Positions 47,165 to 54,093 of a DNA stretch of 64,000 nt are shown piece by piece. Made by a program: the position numbers and the translations under genes. The DNA is from JBFWUM01 sp050247255. Lineage in GTDB: Bacteria; Acidobacteriota; Vicinamibacteria; Vicinamibacterales; UBA2999. The stretch is taken from assembly GCA_050247255.1 (NCBI GenBank), contig JBFWUM010000004.1:50007-114006 (forward strand), read 5' to 3'. Position 1 is the stretch's first letter, and each line of letters opens with the position of its first letter. The notes beneath the pieces were generated by a model. The model was not told the origin of the DNA. It saw only the letters and a program-made list of their open reading frames with translations, and searched no databases.

Positions 47165-47602
47165 ATGCACAACTTGATGCGAACCACCCCCGATCCGCTG
47201 CTTCTCATTGGGCGCGTCGTGCTCGGCATCGTCATGCTCGCGCACGGGTGCCAGAAGGTCTTCGGCCTGTTCGGCGGCGGCGGACTCGATGGCACCTACG
47301 CGTTCTTCAGCGGCCTGGGCATTCCGGCGTGGCTCGGGACGCTCGGCATCATCGCCGAGTTCGGCGGCGCCATCGCGCTGCTGCTCGGCCTGCTCGGACG
47401 CGTCGCCGCAGCCGGCCTCATCGTCAACATGCTGGTGGCGATCTTCGGGGTGCACGGCCGCTTCGGGTTCTTCATGAACTGGGGCGGACGGCAGGCGGGC
47501 GAAGGGATCGAGTTCCACCTGATCACCATCGCCCTGCTGCTCACGATTCTCGTGCGCGGTTCCGGCCTGCTCTCGCTCGATCGCGCTCTGGCTGCGCGAT
47601 GA
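47165..47602 (+). CDS. DoxX family membrane protein
   Basis: 145 residues with four hydrophobic helices: LLLIGRVVLGIVMLAHGCQK, WLGTLGIIAEFGGAIALLLG, VAAAGLIVNMLVAIFGVHG and FHLITIALLLTILVRG. The HGCQKVFGLFGGGG segment after helix one is the DoxX signature. DoxX-like proteins are linked to redox and thiol homeostasis in the membrane. ATG 47165 is used (ATG 47144 and 47177 are in frame). Divergent from the propeller-protein operon and convergent with the TIGR03435 gene. Confidence 0.9.
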   Translation: MHNLMRTTPDPLLLIGRVVLGIVMLAHGCQKVFGLFGGGGLDGTYAFFSGLGIPAWLGTLGIIAEFGGAIALLLGLLGRVAAAGLIVNMLVAIFGVHGRFGFFMNWGGRQAGEGIEFHLITIALLLTILVRGSGLLSLDRALAAR

Positions 47603-47615
47603 CGCCGACCCTCTC

Positions 47616-48473
47616 CTAGTTCGGCGTCGGCCGCTCGACGCGGTCGATGACGAGCACCTCCACCGGTCCGCGGGCGGGCTCCACCTTCAAGCCAAGCTGC
47701 TCCTGCAGCGCCGTGACGAGCGGCGGACCGTTGGGATCGACCGGCGGAATGCCGGGCGGCGGCGCGCCCGCCGGCAGACGATCGGGCGTCCAGGCCAGGT
47801 TGAAATCGTAGCGATCGGTCAGGCCGGTCCTGTCGACGACGAACCGGCCCAGGTGGTTGGAGAGGTTCGCAGCGAGCTGCTGCATGGTGACGGCGGACGC
47901 GATGGTCCGCGCCGGCCCGCCGATCAAGCGGCACGGCGGCGGCTCGCCCGGCTGGCGCGGAGCAGCCGGGACAGGCGGGCGGCCGGACGCAAACAGCGCG
48001 TCGCAATCGAGGCCAGTCTGACGAAGGCCGGGCCCAAGCTGCCCAGGCCTCGCGACCACCAGCTCGAAGATCGGCTGGTCGCGCGTCTCGCGGCGCGCGA
48101 CCAGCTTGAAACGGTCCTCGAGGAGCGACCGCAGCATCAGGATAGCGTCCCGGGGCGGCCCGCCCGGGGCGAACTGGAATTCCGCGCTGGCCTTGGCCTC
48201 GATGTCGTAGCGTTCCGTCTCGATCCACTCCGGCCCGCCGAGAATGCGGTCGGGAACCAGGAGCCCGATGTCGGCCATGTCATAGGCCGCGGCAATCAGG
48301 TCTCTCAGCGCGACGTTCCTGACGACCAGGCGGCCGCCGGGCTGGACGCTGAAGGAGCGCCGATCGTCCGACAGGTTCTGCCGGATGGACGCGACCTCGA
48401 ACTGCTGGGCCCCGGCCAGCAACCCGGACATGATGACGACGACCGATCCCAACATGACGAGCTGACGCTGCAT
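47616..48473 (-). CDS. TIGR03435 family protein
   Basis: 285 residues. Signal peptide (LVMLGSVVVIMSGLLAGAQQ), then FEVASIRQNLSDDRR with SFSVQPGGRLVVRNVALRDL, AAYDMADI, GGPEWIETERYDIEAKA and LRSLLEDRFKLVARRETRDQ, the full signature of the TIGR03435 'soil-associated' family. It expands in Acidobacteriota, and its function is unknown. A good ribosome binding site (GGAGGG) precedes ATG 48473. It lies alone between doxX and the quinone oxidoreductase operon and supports the taxonomic placement of the contig. Confidence 0.93.
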   Translation of the reverse strand: MQRQLVMLGSVVVIMSGLLAGAQQFEVASIRQNLSDDRRSFSVQPGGRLVVRNVALRDLIAAAYDMADIGLLVPDRILGGPEWIETERYDIEAKASAEFQFAPGGPPRDAILMLRSLLEDRFKLVARRETRDQPIFELVVARPGQLGPGLRQTGLDCDALFASGRPPVPAAPRQPGEPPPCRLIGGPARTIASAVTMQQLAANLSNHLGRFVVDRTGLTDRYDFNLAWTPDRLPAGAPPPGIPPVDPNGPPLVTALQEQLGLKVEPARGPVEVLVIDRVERPTPN

Positions 48474-48562
48474 CAGACACCCTCCGGCTGGGCACTCTGA
48501 CGGAATGCGTCCGGGAAGTCCTCAGGATCCGGTGAGCAACAGGTGAGACTTGGGTGAGATCG

Positions 48563-49531
48563 TTACGGAATGAGCAACACCTTGCCCGTCGTCGCTCGCC
48601 CCTCGAGGGCGCGATGGGCCGCGGCGGCTTCCTGCAACGGGAACGTGTGCTCGATCCGCAGGCGCAGCTTCCCGGACTGGATCCAGTCGAACACCTCGCC
48701 GGCGCGCTGCTCCAGCTCCGCGCGCTCGGCCGTGTAGTGGACGATGGTCGGCCGCGTCAGGAACCACGAGCCCTTGGTCAGGCCCACCGGATCGATCTTG
48801 TCCGGCTTGCCACTCGATTGCCCGAACAGCACCAGCATGCCGCGCGGCGCCAGGCAGCCGAGGCTGGCCTCGAACGTCGTCTTCCCCACCGAGTCGTAGA
48901 CGACCTGCACGCCCAGGCCATCGGTCAGCCGCTTCACTTCCGCCTCGAACGGCTGCTTCGTATAGAGGATGACCTCGTCTGCTCCCGCAGCCTTCGACAG
49001 CGTGGCCTTCTCGTCGGTCGACACCGTGGTAATGACCCGCGCGCCGCGCAGCTTCGCGACTTGTGTCAGCAGCAGGCCGACGCCGCCGGCCCCGGCGTGA
49101 ATCAGGCAGATGTCGCCAGGTTGTAATGAGTAGGTCGACGTTGCGAGGTAATGCGCGGTCATCCCCTGCAGCATGGCCGCCGCGGCCTGCCGCGTCGTAA
49201 CCGCGGCCGGCACCGCCACCAGTCTGTCGGCGGGAACGGCATTGAACTGCGCGTAGCTGCCAAAGACGCCGGTCCAGGCGACGCGGTCGCCCGGCTTCAC
49301 GGTCGTGACGCCGTCGCCCACCGCGGTCACCGTGCCCGCGCCTTCCTGGCCGATCGTGACCGGCAGCGGAATCGGGTAGAGCCCGGTGCGATGGTAGACG
49401 TCGAGGTAGTTGACGCCGGCGGCATCCAACTTCACCACCGCCTCGCCCGCCTTCGGCGCCGGCTCAGGCACGTCTTCATACCGGAGCACCGACGGGTCAC
49501 CAAACGCCTGCATACGGATGGCTTTTGCCAT
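48563..49531 (-). CDS. NADPH:quinone oxidoreductase, MDR family
   Basis: 322 residues from ATG 49531 (MAKAIRMQAFGDPSVLRYED). This is a zinc-independent MDR enzyme: VNYLDVYHRTGLYPIPLP, GQEGAGTVTAVGDGV, AMLQGMTAHYL and the nucleotide-binding HAGAGGVGLLLTQVAKLRGA, with NADPH-type residues downstream (STDEKATLSKAAGADEVI). It is the QorA/zeta-crystallin group, reducing quinones by one or two electrons. No export signal, in contrast with the zinc MDR enzymes at 22841 and 26287. Last gene of a minus-strand operon, 5 bases after the tannase-like stop. Confidence 0.94.
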   Translation of the reverse strand: MAKAIRMQAFGDPSVLRYEDVPEPAPKAGEAVVKLDAAGVNYLDVYHRTGLYPIPLPVTIGQEGAGTVTAVGDGVTTVKPGDRVAWTGVFGSYAQFNAVPADRLVAVPAAVTTRQAAAAMLQGMTAHYLATSTYSLQPGDICLIHAGAGGVGLLLTQVAKLRGARVITTVSTDEKATLSKAAGADEVILYTKQPFEAEVKRLTDGLGVQVVYDSVGKTTFEASLGCLAPRGMLVLFGQSSGKPDKIDPVGLTKGSWFLTRPTIVHYTAERAELEQRAGEVFDWIQSGKLRLRIEHTFPLQEAAAAHRALEGRATTGKVLLIP

Positions 49532-49536
49532 AGGGG

Positions 49537-51135
49537 TCACCGGCACTCGTAGCTGCTGGCCTGCATCGGGTCTCCCTGGCCTCGATACTCGGCACGTTGC
49601 GGGAACGCACACACCAGGAGTTGCCGGTCGACGCGCCCGTCGGTCCGGTGATCCACCGTGAATCGCTCGGGAGGCTGCCCCGACTCACGCCACCGCGCCA
49701 GGACCGCCATCGGATCGAACGAGTAGCCGTTGGGCGGCGGCGCAAACCGATCGTACGGACGGTTGCCATTGGCGGGTGTGTGCGCCATTCCCGGAATCAT
49801 GAACAGGCGGACCGCGTCCTCGGCCTCACGCCCGGAGGCCTGCCGAATCTCGCCGTAATACTGAATGGGGTACAGCGGCGACATGTTGTCATTCCACCCG
49901 TTATAGAAAAGGACCTTGCCGCCGCGCTGCAGAAAGGGACGGAGGTCCGGCTCGATGGCGTTGATGGCCGCCACCTCGGGACGATCCGCACGCGCCACGT
50001 CGGTGTCGTAGTTGATGCGCCGGGTGCGCCAGTCGAGGGCTGGATCGCGCAGGACGATGTACTTGAAGTAGTTGGCGGCGAAGTCGGCCGGCGGCAGGTC
50101 CGGGCTGGGATTGAGCATGGCCGGATTCCACTCCCCGCCCGGCAGGAGCGGCGGATAGAGCTGCTCGCCGGTACGCGCGTGGCGCACGGGCGCCCAGAGC
50201 GCGCGGACCGCGCGGACCTGGCCCGGCGTGAGGCAGTCCGCATCTCGGCGCTCGCCGCAGGCGAGCACCTGTGGATCGAAAGAACAGTCCCTGGGATCGT
50301 GCAGCAGCGAGTCCCGCACACCGTCGTTCAGGTCGCACGCGGCGAGGACGCCGCGCTGCAATATCTGAAGCGCCTCCTCGTCGAAGTAGCTGTCGGGGGT
50401 ATCGTGCGTCACCTGCCAGGCGGCCATCTGGGCGAAGGTGAACCGAGCGTGATAGTTCGTGACGCCGCCGGCAGCGATGCCGTCGTAGTCGTCCGGATAC
50501 AGGGCGATGTTCTTGAGGCCCTGCCGCGTCGCGCCGCCAGTGAGGTTCCAGTACGAGAACCGCGCGGCGCGGCCGTAGTAGCGGCGGATCAGGTCCTTCG
50601 CCTTCACCGTCGTCTCGTGCCAGGCGCGGTGGTTCCAGTCCGTGAGCGCCTCGGCGTTGACGAGGAAGTTGGCGCGCGCCGTCCCGTCGCCGCCGGCGTC
50701 GGTGGTGGCGGTGGCATAGCCGTCCCGCAGCGCCGCGGCGAGCGTCCCGGGATCCATGGTGCCGCCGAAGAAGGCAAAGCCGTCGGCTCGAAAGTTGCCG
50801 TTCCAGGTGGCTTCGGGCAGCCAGGCTTCGAAGCGGATGCGGCTCTCAGGGCTCGTCTGCACCTCGCCTTTCACTTCGCAGAACGCCGGCAGATTCGTGT
50901 AGGACTCCAGGGGCAGTGGCCGGAGCCGCGTCTCGCCGGGAGCCCCCTGCGGATTCCAGGTCGGGACGTAGGTGCCGGCCGCAACGAGCCGCGCCGACGA
51001 CACCCGCCCATTGGTCCACGTCAGAGACGTCAGCTCTCCGCACGCGACGCTCGTCTGGGCCTCGACCGGCGCCGTTTGATGAACGAGGAGCAGGCCGAGA
51101 CCCGCCGCCAGCCCGAGTGTCCAGATCAGTTTCAT
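49537..51135 (-). CDS. Exported tannase/feruloyl-esterase-family protein with altered active site
   Basis: 532 residues. ATG 51135 overlaps the preceding stop by one base (a GTG three bases earlier is possible). The signal peptide is LGLAAGLGLLLVHQTAPVEA. Family features: WNGNFRADGFAFFGGTM, YATATTDAGGDGT, NHRAWHETTVKAKDLIRRYY, IALYPDDYDGIAAGG and the C-terminal MIPGMAHTPANG. In active tannases the elbow is GCSTGGRQG, with Cys disulfide-bonded to a Cys after the catalytic His (HC). Here the elbow reads LTGGATRQG (near residue 197), so Ser and Cys are missing, and the His is followed by Thr. The paired loss suggests long-term divergence rather than sequencing error. The substrate and activity are open. 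Confidence 0.83.
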   Translation of the reverse strand: MKLIWTLGLAAGLGLLLVHQTAPVEAQTSVACGELTSLTWTNGRVSSARLVAAGTYVPTWNPQGAPGETRLRPLPLESYTNLPAFCEVKGEVQTSPESRIRFEAWLPEATWNGNFRADGFAFFGGTMDPGTLAAALRDGYATATTDAGGDGTARANFLVNAEALTDWNHRAWHETTVKAKDLIRRYYGRAARFSYWNLTGGATRQGLKNIALYPDDYDGIAAGGVTNYHARFTFAQMAAWQVTHDTPDSYFDEEALQILQRGVLAACDLNDGVRDSLLHDPRDCSFDPQVLACGERRDADCLTPGQVRAVRALWAPVRHARTGEQLYPPLLPGGEWNPAMLNPSPDLPPADFAANYFKYIVLRDPALDWRTRRINYDTDVARADRPEVAAINAIEPDLRPFLQRGGKVLFYNGWNDNMSPLYPIQYYGEIRQASGREAEDAVRLFMIPGMAHTPANGNRPYDRFAPPPNGYSFDPMAVLARWRESGQPPERFTVDHRTDGRVDRQLLVCAFPQRAEYRGQGDPMQASSYECR

Positions 51136-51635
51136 CACCGATGCTCCGGCGCGCGATTGCGCGTGCGCATGGCCTCGAGCACCCGGCGCTCGTCAGCGTG
51201 GGGATCGTCGACGGCGCGCGTGTTGCGCCCGAAGATGACCGTGCTGCGCCTCACCGGGTCGAAGGGGCGCCAGTCCAGGCCGTTCACCGCCGGCGCTCCC
51301 AGTGCATCGCCGAGTTCGGGGATCATCGGCCGGATTAGTTGCGGCGCGCGCGGGCCGAACACCGACGCGTCACGGACGCCAGTCCAGACCGGCGCCTTGC
51401 TCGGCGGGCTGAAGCGGCGGGCACCTGTCGGCGGGGCGCCGTAGGGGATGCCCTTGAATACAAGGACGTCCCCCTGCGCGATGCCACGCACCTGTCCTGC
51501 GGCGGTGTCGACGATGGGTCCGGCGACGGCAGGCGATGGGTCCACCGCCTGCCCGAGGAGCGCGCGCCGGCCGGCGACGCCGGCGGCGAGCGCGCTGGCG
51601 CCGGCGCGAAGGAGCGCACGTCGCGTCGAACGCAT
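51135..51635 (-). CDS. Internally deleted type-B carboxylesterase remnant
   Basis: 166 residues with a possible Tat-like N-terminus (STRRALLRAGASALAAGV). Residues ~35-95 match the N-terminal region of type-B carboxylesterases (DTAAGQVRGI, FKGIPYGAPPTGARRFSPP, WTGVRDASVFGP). Residues ~115-155 match their extreme C-terminus (WRPFDPVRRSTVIFGR, RAVDDPHADERR). The ~380 residues between, holding the GESAGG nucleophile and the rest of the triad, are missing, with the frame preserved. It lies 5 bases after the molybdopterin gene and overlaps the tannase-like start, so it is still positioned to be translated. Either a decaying gene kept for coupling or a deliberately minimal protein. Confidence 0.75.
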   Translation of the reverse strand: MRSTRRALLRAGASALAAGVAGRRALLGQAVDPSPAVAGPIVDTAAGQVRGIAQGDVLVFKGIPYGAPPTGARRFSPPSKAPVWTGVRDASVFGPRAPQLIRPMIPELGDALGAPAVNGLDWRPFDPVRRSTVIFGRNTRAVDDPHADERRVLEAMRTRNRAPEHR

Positions 51636-51640
51636 CGACG

Positions 51641-52378
51641 CTAGGCGCGCGGGGCGGGCGGCGGTGGCAGCGACGGCGTGCCGAAGAGTATCTGCTGGAT
51701 CCCCTTGATGCTGCGGTTGCCGTAGCGGAACGGCACGATCAGCCGCAGCGGCGCCCCGTGGCGCGGCGGCAGCGGCGCGTCGTTCATCATCCACGTGAGC
51801 ATCACCTGCGGATGGCGCAGCGTCTCCATGTCTTCATCGACGTAGTGGCCGTCCGAGGCGATGAAGCGCGCGTAGTGGACGCCCGGCACGAGGCCGAGGA
51901 TGCCGGCGAAGTCGCTGAAGCGGACGCCCGTCCACTTGACGATGCCGCGCGGGTTCGGGGCGCCGCACTGCAACAGGAAGGTGTGCGAGACGCGCGGCAG
52001 CTTCTCGAGATCCGAGAAGCGCAACGTGCCGCCCATGCGGCCCAGGCCTCGCGTGTCCACGCGAATGGCCATCTTCGTGTAGTCGAATTCGATCTCCGGC
52101 GCCTGGCGGTTCGGCGTCCGCCACATCAGCGGATCGGTGATCGGGCCGGCCGCGCTTTCGGGATGCTCGGGCGCCGAGCCGTCCGGGTTGAGCGGGAGCG
52201 GCGCCGGGAAATTCGCGCGCAGCGGCCGCTCGACGAGCGCATCGGGCCACGCCTCCTGTGCCGCAGGTGCGGCCGGCTGCTGGGCACGCAGCGTGTCACC
52301 GCCGACGCCCATCGACAGGCCCGCCAGGGTTGCACCGGAGATCTGGATCGCCTCGCGCCGCGACACATGCTTCTTCAT
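51641..52378 (-). CDS. Molybdopterin-dependent oxidoreductase (sulfite-oxidase family), Tat-exported
   Basis: 245 residues. ATG 52378 has GGAGGG five bases upstream. The Tat signal VSRREAIQISGATLAG fits export of a folded molybdenum-cofactor protein. The domain carries the Mo-ligating Cys in HTFLLQCGAPNPRGI, then VKWTGVRFSDFAGILG, FIASDGHYVDEDMETL, GAPLRLIVPFRYGNRSIKGI. The size matches single-domain YedY/MsrP- or SorA-like enzymes without the dimerisation domain. Substrate unknown. The first gene of the operon with esterase remnant, tannase-like and quinone oxidoreductase genes; its N-terminal 83 bases overlap the end of the preceding membrane-protein frame. Confidence 0.88.
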   Translation of the reverse strand: MKKHVSRREAIQISGATLAGLSMGVGGDTLRAQQPAAPAAQEAWPDALVERPLRANFPAPLPLNPDGSAPEHPESAAGPITDPLMWRTPNRQAPEIEFDYTKMAIRVDTRGLGRMGGTLRFSDLEKLPRVSHTFLLQCGAPNPRGIVKWTGVRFSDFAGILGLVPGVHYARFIASDGHYVDEDMETLRHPQVMLTWMMNDAPLPPRHGAPLRLIVPFRYGNRSIKGIQQILFGTPSLPPPPAPRA

Positions 52379-53051
52379 CTGCGCCCTCCGGCGCGGATGA
52401 TACCACCGCGGGCAGGGCTTTCCCGTGCACGCGGTAAAGCCAGCTGAACATCGTCAGCAGCACGGCCAGGACCGGCAGCATCAGCACGGGCGTTGTCGCA
52501 AGGACGTCCGGCAGCACCGCCTCCACACGCCCACGCGGCCCGAGGAAGAACGACATCGTCGCAATCAACATCGCCAGCGACATCCGCCACAAGTGCCGGC
52601 TGAGCCGGGGGGCGCCGGCCAGCCGTACCGCGCGCAACGCCTTGAAGTCGCCGACGGCACCGAGCACGCCAAGCAGGGCGAACATCAGCAGTGGTGCGCG
52701 GTACGGTCCGGCGGCGGCGGCGGCAGTTGCCGCCGCCGCGACGCCAGCTGTCAGCGCGGTCAGCATCAGCCCGCGATCGAGACGACGCACCGTCACCGTT
52801 GGCGAGCGAAGGGTTGTCAGCGCGGTCGCCACGAGGTACGCGGTGAGCGTGGCGGCGACGATGTTGATCGACTGCGCCCTGGCGACGGCGATAATCAGCG
52901 CCGATCCGCACATCGTCAGCATGGCGATGGCGAACACCGCGCCGGCGCGGCGATGCGCGAAGCCGCCCTTCGCGACGGCCATCGCGGTCATGCCGGCGAA
53001 CAGTGCGACGGTGGCGCCCGCCACGTGAACGATGAGGAATAGCTGCAGCAT
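52296..53051 (-). CDS. Integral membrane protein of unknown function
   Basis: 251 residues with about seven hydrophobic helices: FLIVHVAGATVALFAGMTAM, AGAVFAIAMLTMCGSALIIA, IVAATLTAYLVATALTTL, LMLTALTAGVAAAATAAAAA, LLMFALLGVLGAVGDF, WRMSLAMLIATMSFFLG and VLMLPVLAVLLTMFSWLYRV. The HRRAGAVFA and HLWRMSLAM segments recall DUF2306-like membrane proteins. ATG 53051 follows GAGGGAG; ATG 53069 is also in frame. The last 28 codons run into the molybdopterin gene in another frame. Its promoter is one side of the palindromic divergent promoter at 53063-53099, so it is probably co-regulated with the GntR-ABC operon. Confidence 0.72.
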   Translation of the reverse strand: MLQLFLIVHVAGATVALFAGMTAMAVAKGGFAHRRAGAVFAIAMLTMCGSALIIAVARAQSINIVAATLTAYLVATALTTLRSPTVTVRRLDRGLMLTALTAGVAAAATAAAAAGPYRAPLLMFALLGVLGAVGDFKALRAVRLAGAPRLSRHLWRMSLAMLIATMSFFLGPRGRVEAVLPDVLATTPVLMLPVLAVLLTMFSWLYRVHGKALPAVVSSAPEGADEEACVAARGDPDLRCNPGGPVDGRRR

Positions 53052-53062
53052 CTGGCTCCCTC

Positions 53063-53090
53063 TTGACATAGTGTTATAGTTATGTATAAC
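53063..53090 (+). promoter_or_regulatory. Strong sigma-70 promoter of the GntR-ABC operon
   Basis: TTGACA (53063-53068), 16-base spacer, TATAAC (53085-53090). Because the region is palindromic, the minus strand has a mirror promoter (CTGACA, 16 bases, TATAAC at 53078-53073) reading toward the membrane-protein gene. Expected plus-strand initiation is near 53097. A GAGGAGG-type ribosome binding site precedes ATG 53136. Confidence 0.7.
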
Positions 53091-53099
53091 ACTATGTCA
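53064..53099. promoter_or_regulatory. Perfect 15-bp inverted repeat operator, probable GntR/YtrA target
   Basis: TGACATAGTGTTATA (53064-53078), six-base spacer GTTATG, TATAACACTATGTCA (53085-53099). All 15 positions pair. It overlaps both divergent promoters completely. YtrA-type GntR regulators bind long spaced palindromes in front of their own ABC operons, and such a regulator is encoded 625 bases downstream. Identification of the binder is inference. Confidence 0.75.
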
Positions 53100-53135
53100 G
53101 TGGCCCGTCGAGAGGGCTCTTGAGGAGGAATTGCG

Positions 53136-53705
53136 ATGAACACCTTCCGATACGCGCTGTTGATGATGCTGCTGACCACTCCGGCCTTTGGCCAGGCCGT
53201 GCTGCACGAACACCCGGCGGCGTCGGCGCCGACGGCCGACGCCACGGCTGCCTTCGACACGCTGAAGACGCTGGCCGGATCGTGGGCCGGCCGGATTGCG
53301 ACCACGCCCGACGTGCCCGGGGTGAGCGGCCAGTTCGTGCAGTTCTCGCTGCAGGTCACCTCCCGCGGGACGGCGCTGCTCCACGAGTTCTCCGTCTCGG
53401 GGTTGCCCGACCACCCGGTGACGCTGTTCTATCTCGATGGCGGCCTGACGCTGACCCATTACTGCGACGCCGGCAACCGGCCACGGATGGCAGGCACGCT
53501 GTCGCCCGACGGCAAGACCCTGACCTTCGAGTTCGTCGGCATCAGCGGCAACGCCGACGTCGGCCACATGGACCGTGCGGTGATCACGCTGATCGACGAG
53601 AATCACCACACCGAGGAATGGACCTTCAAGACGCCGGGCGGCGAATTGGTGCGCGCGCGCTTCGAGCTGCAGCGCACCAACTTCCAGCGTCCGCCGGCGA
53701 GGTGA
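53136..53705 (+). CDS. Secreted protein of unknown function (DUF1579-like)
   Basis: 189 residues with GAGGAGG before ATG 53136. Signal peptide YALLMMLLTTPAFGQ, then a His-containing linker (LHEHPAAS). The domain starts AFDTLKTLAGSWAGRIATT, contains LLHEFSVSGLPDHPVTLFYL, LTHYCDAGNRPRMAG and FEFVGISGNADVGHM, and ends EWTFKTPGGELVRARFEL. The GSWxG opening, YxDG-like middle and closing strands resemble lipocalin-like DUF1579 proteins. First gene of an operon with GntR regulator and ABC transporter genes; possibly a periplasmic component or client of that system. Confidence 0.75.
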   Translation: MNTFRYALLMMLLTTPAFGQAVLHEHPAASAPTADATAAFDTLKTLAGSWAGRIATTPDVPGVSGQFVQFSLQVTSRGTALLHEFSVSGLPDHPVTLFYLDGGLTLTHYCDAGNRPRMAGTLSPDGKTLTFEFVGISGNADVGHMDRAVITLIDENHHTEEWTFKTPGGELVRARFELQRTNFQRPPAR

Positions 53706-53723
53706 GATCGATCGGGACCCCTG

Positions 53724-54092
53724 ATGGGCCGTGAGTGGAGCGACAACCAGCCGATCTACCGGCAGTTGCGCGATCGCATTGCCGCGATGATCCTCGACGG
53801 GGTCCTCAAGGAAGGCGATGCGCTGCCGTCGGTGCGGACGGTCGCGGCCGAGTACCGCATCAATCCACTCACGGTGCTCAAGGGCTACCAGCGGCTGGTC
53901 GACGAGGGGCTGGTGGAGGCGCGCCGCGGTCGCGGCATGTTCGTCAACACCGGCGCGCGCGAGCAGCTGATGCGCGATGACCGGCAACGGTTCCTGGCCG
54001 AGGAGTGGCCGCGCGTCGCGCGGACCATCCGCCGGCTCGGGCTGAATCCCGAAGACCTGCTCAACGCGGACGTGCCCGAAGACGAGGGGTGA
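53724..54092 (+). CDS. GntR family transcriptional regulator, YtrA subfamily
   Basis: 122 residues. Winged-helix domain in residues ~8-75: PIYRQLRDRIAAMILDGVL, LPSVRTVAAEYRINPLTVLK and LVEARRGRGMFVN. A short C-terminal helical tail (REQLMRDDRQRFLAEEWPR) lacks any large effector domain, which defines the YtrA subfamily. These regulators typically repress operons for ABC exporters that respond to envelope stress or peptide antibiotics. It is encoded 18 bases after the secreted protein and 1 base before the ABC ATPase. The palindrome at 53064-53099 is the obvious candidate operator. Confidence 0.93.
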   Translation: MGREWSDNQPIYRQLRDRIAAMILDGVLKEGDALPSVRTVAAEYRINPLTVLKGYQRLVDEGLVEARRGRGMFVNTGAREQLMRDDRQRFLAEEWPRVARTIRRLGLNPEDLLNADVPEDEG

Positions 54093-54093
54093 C

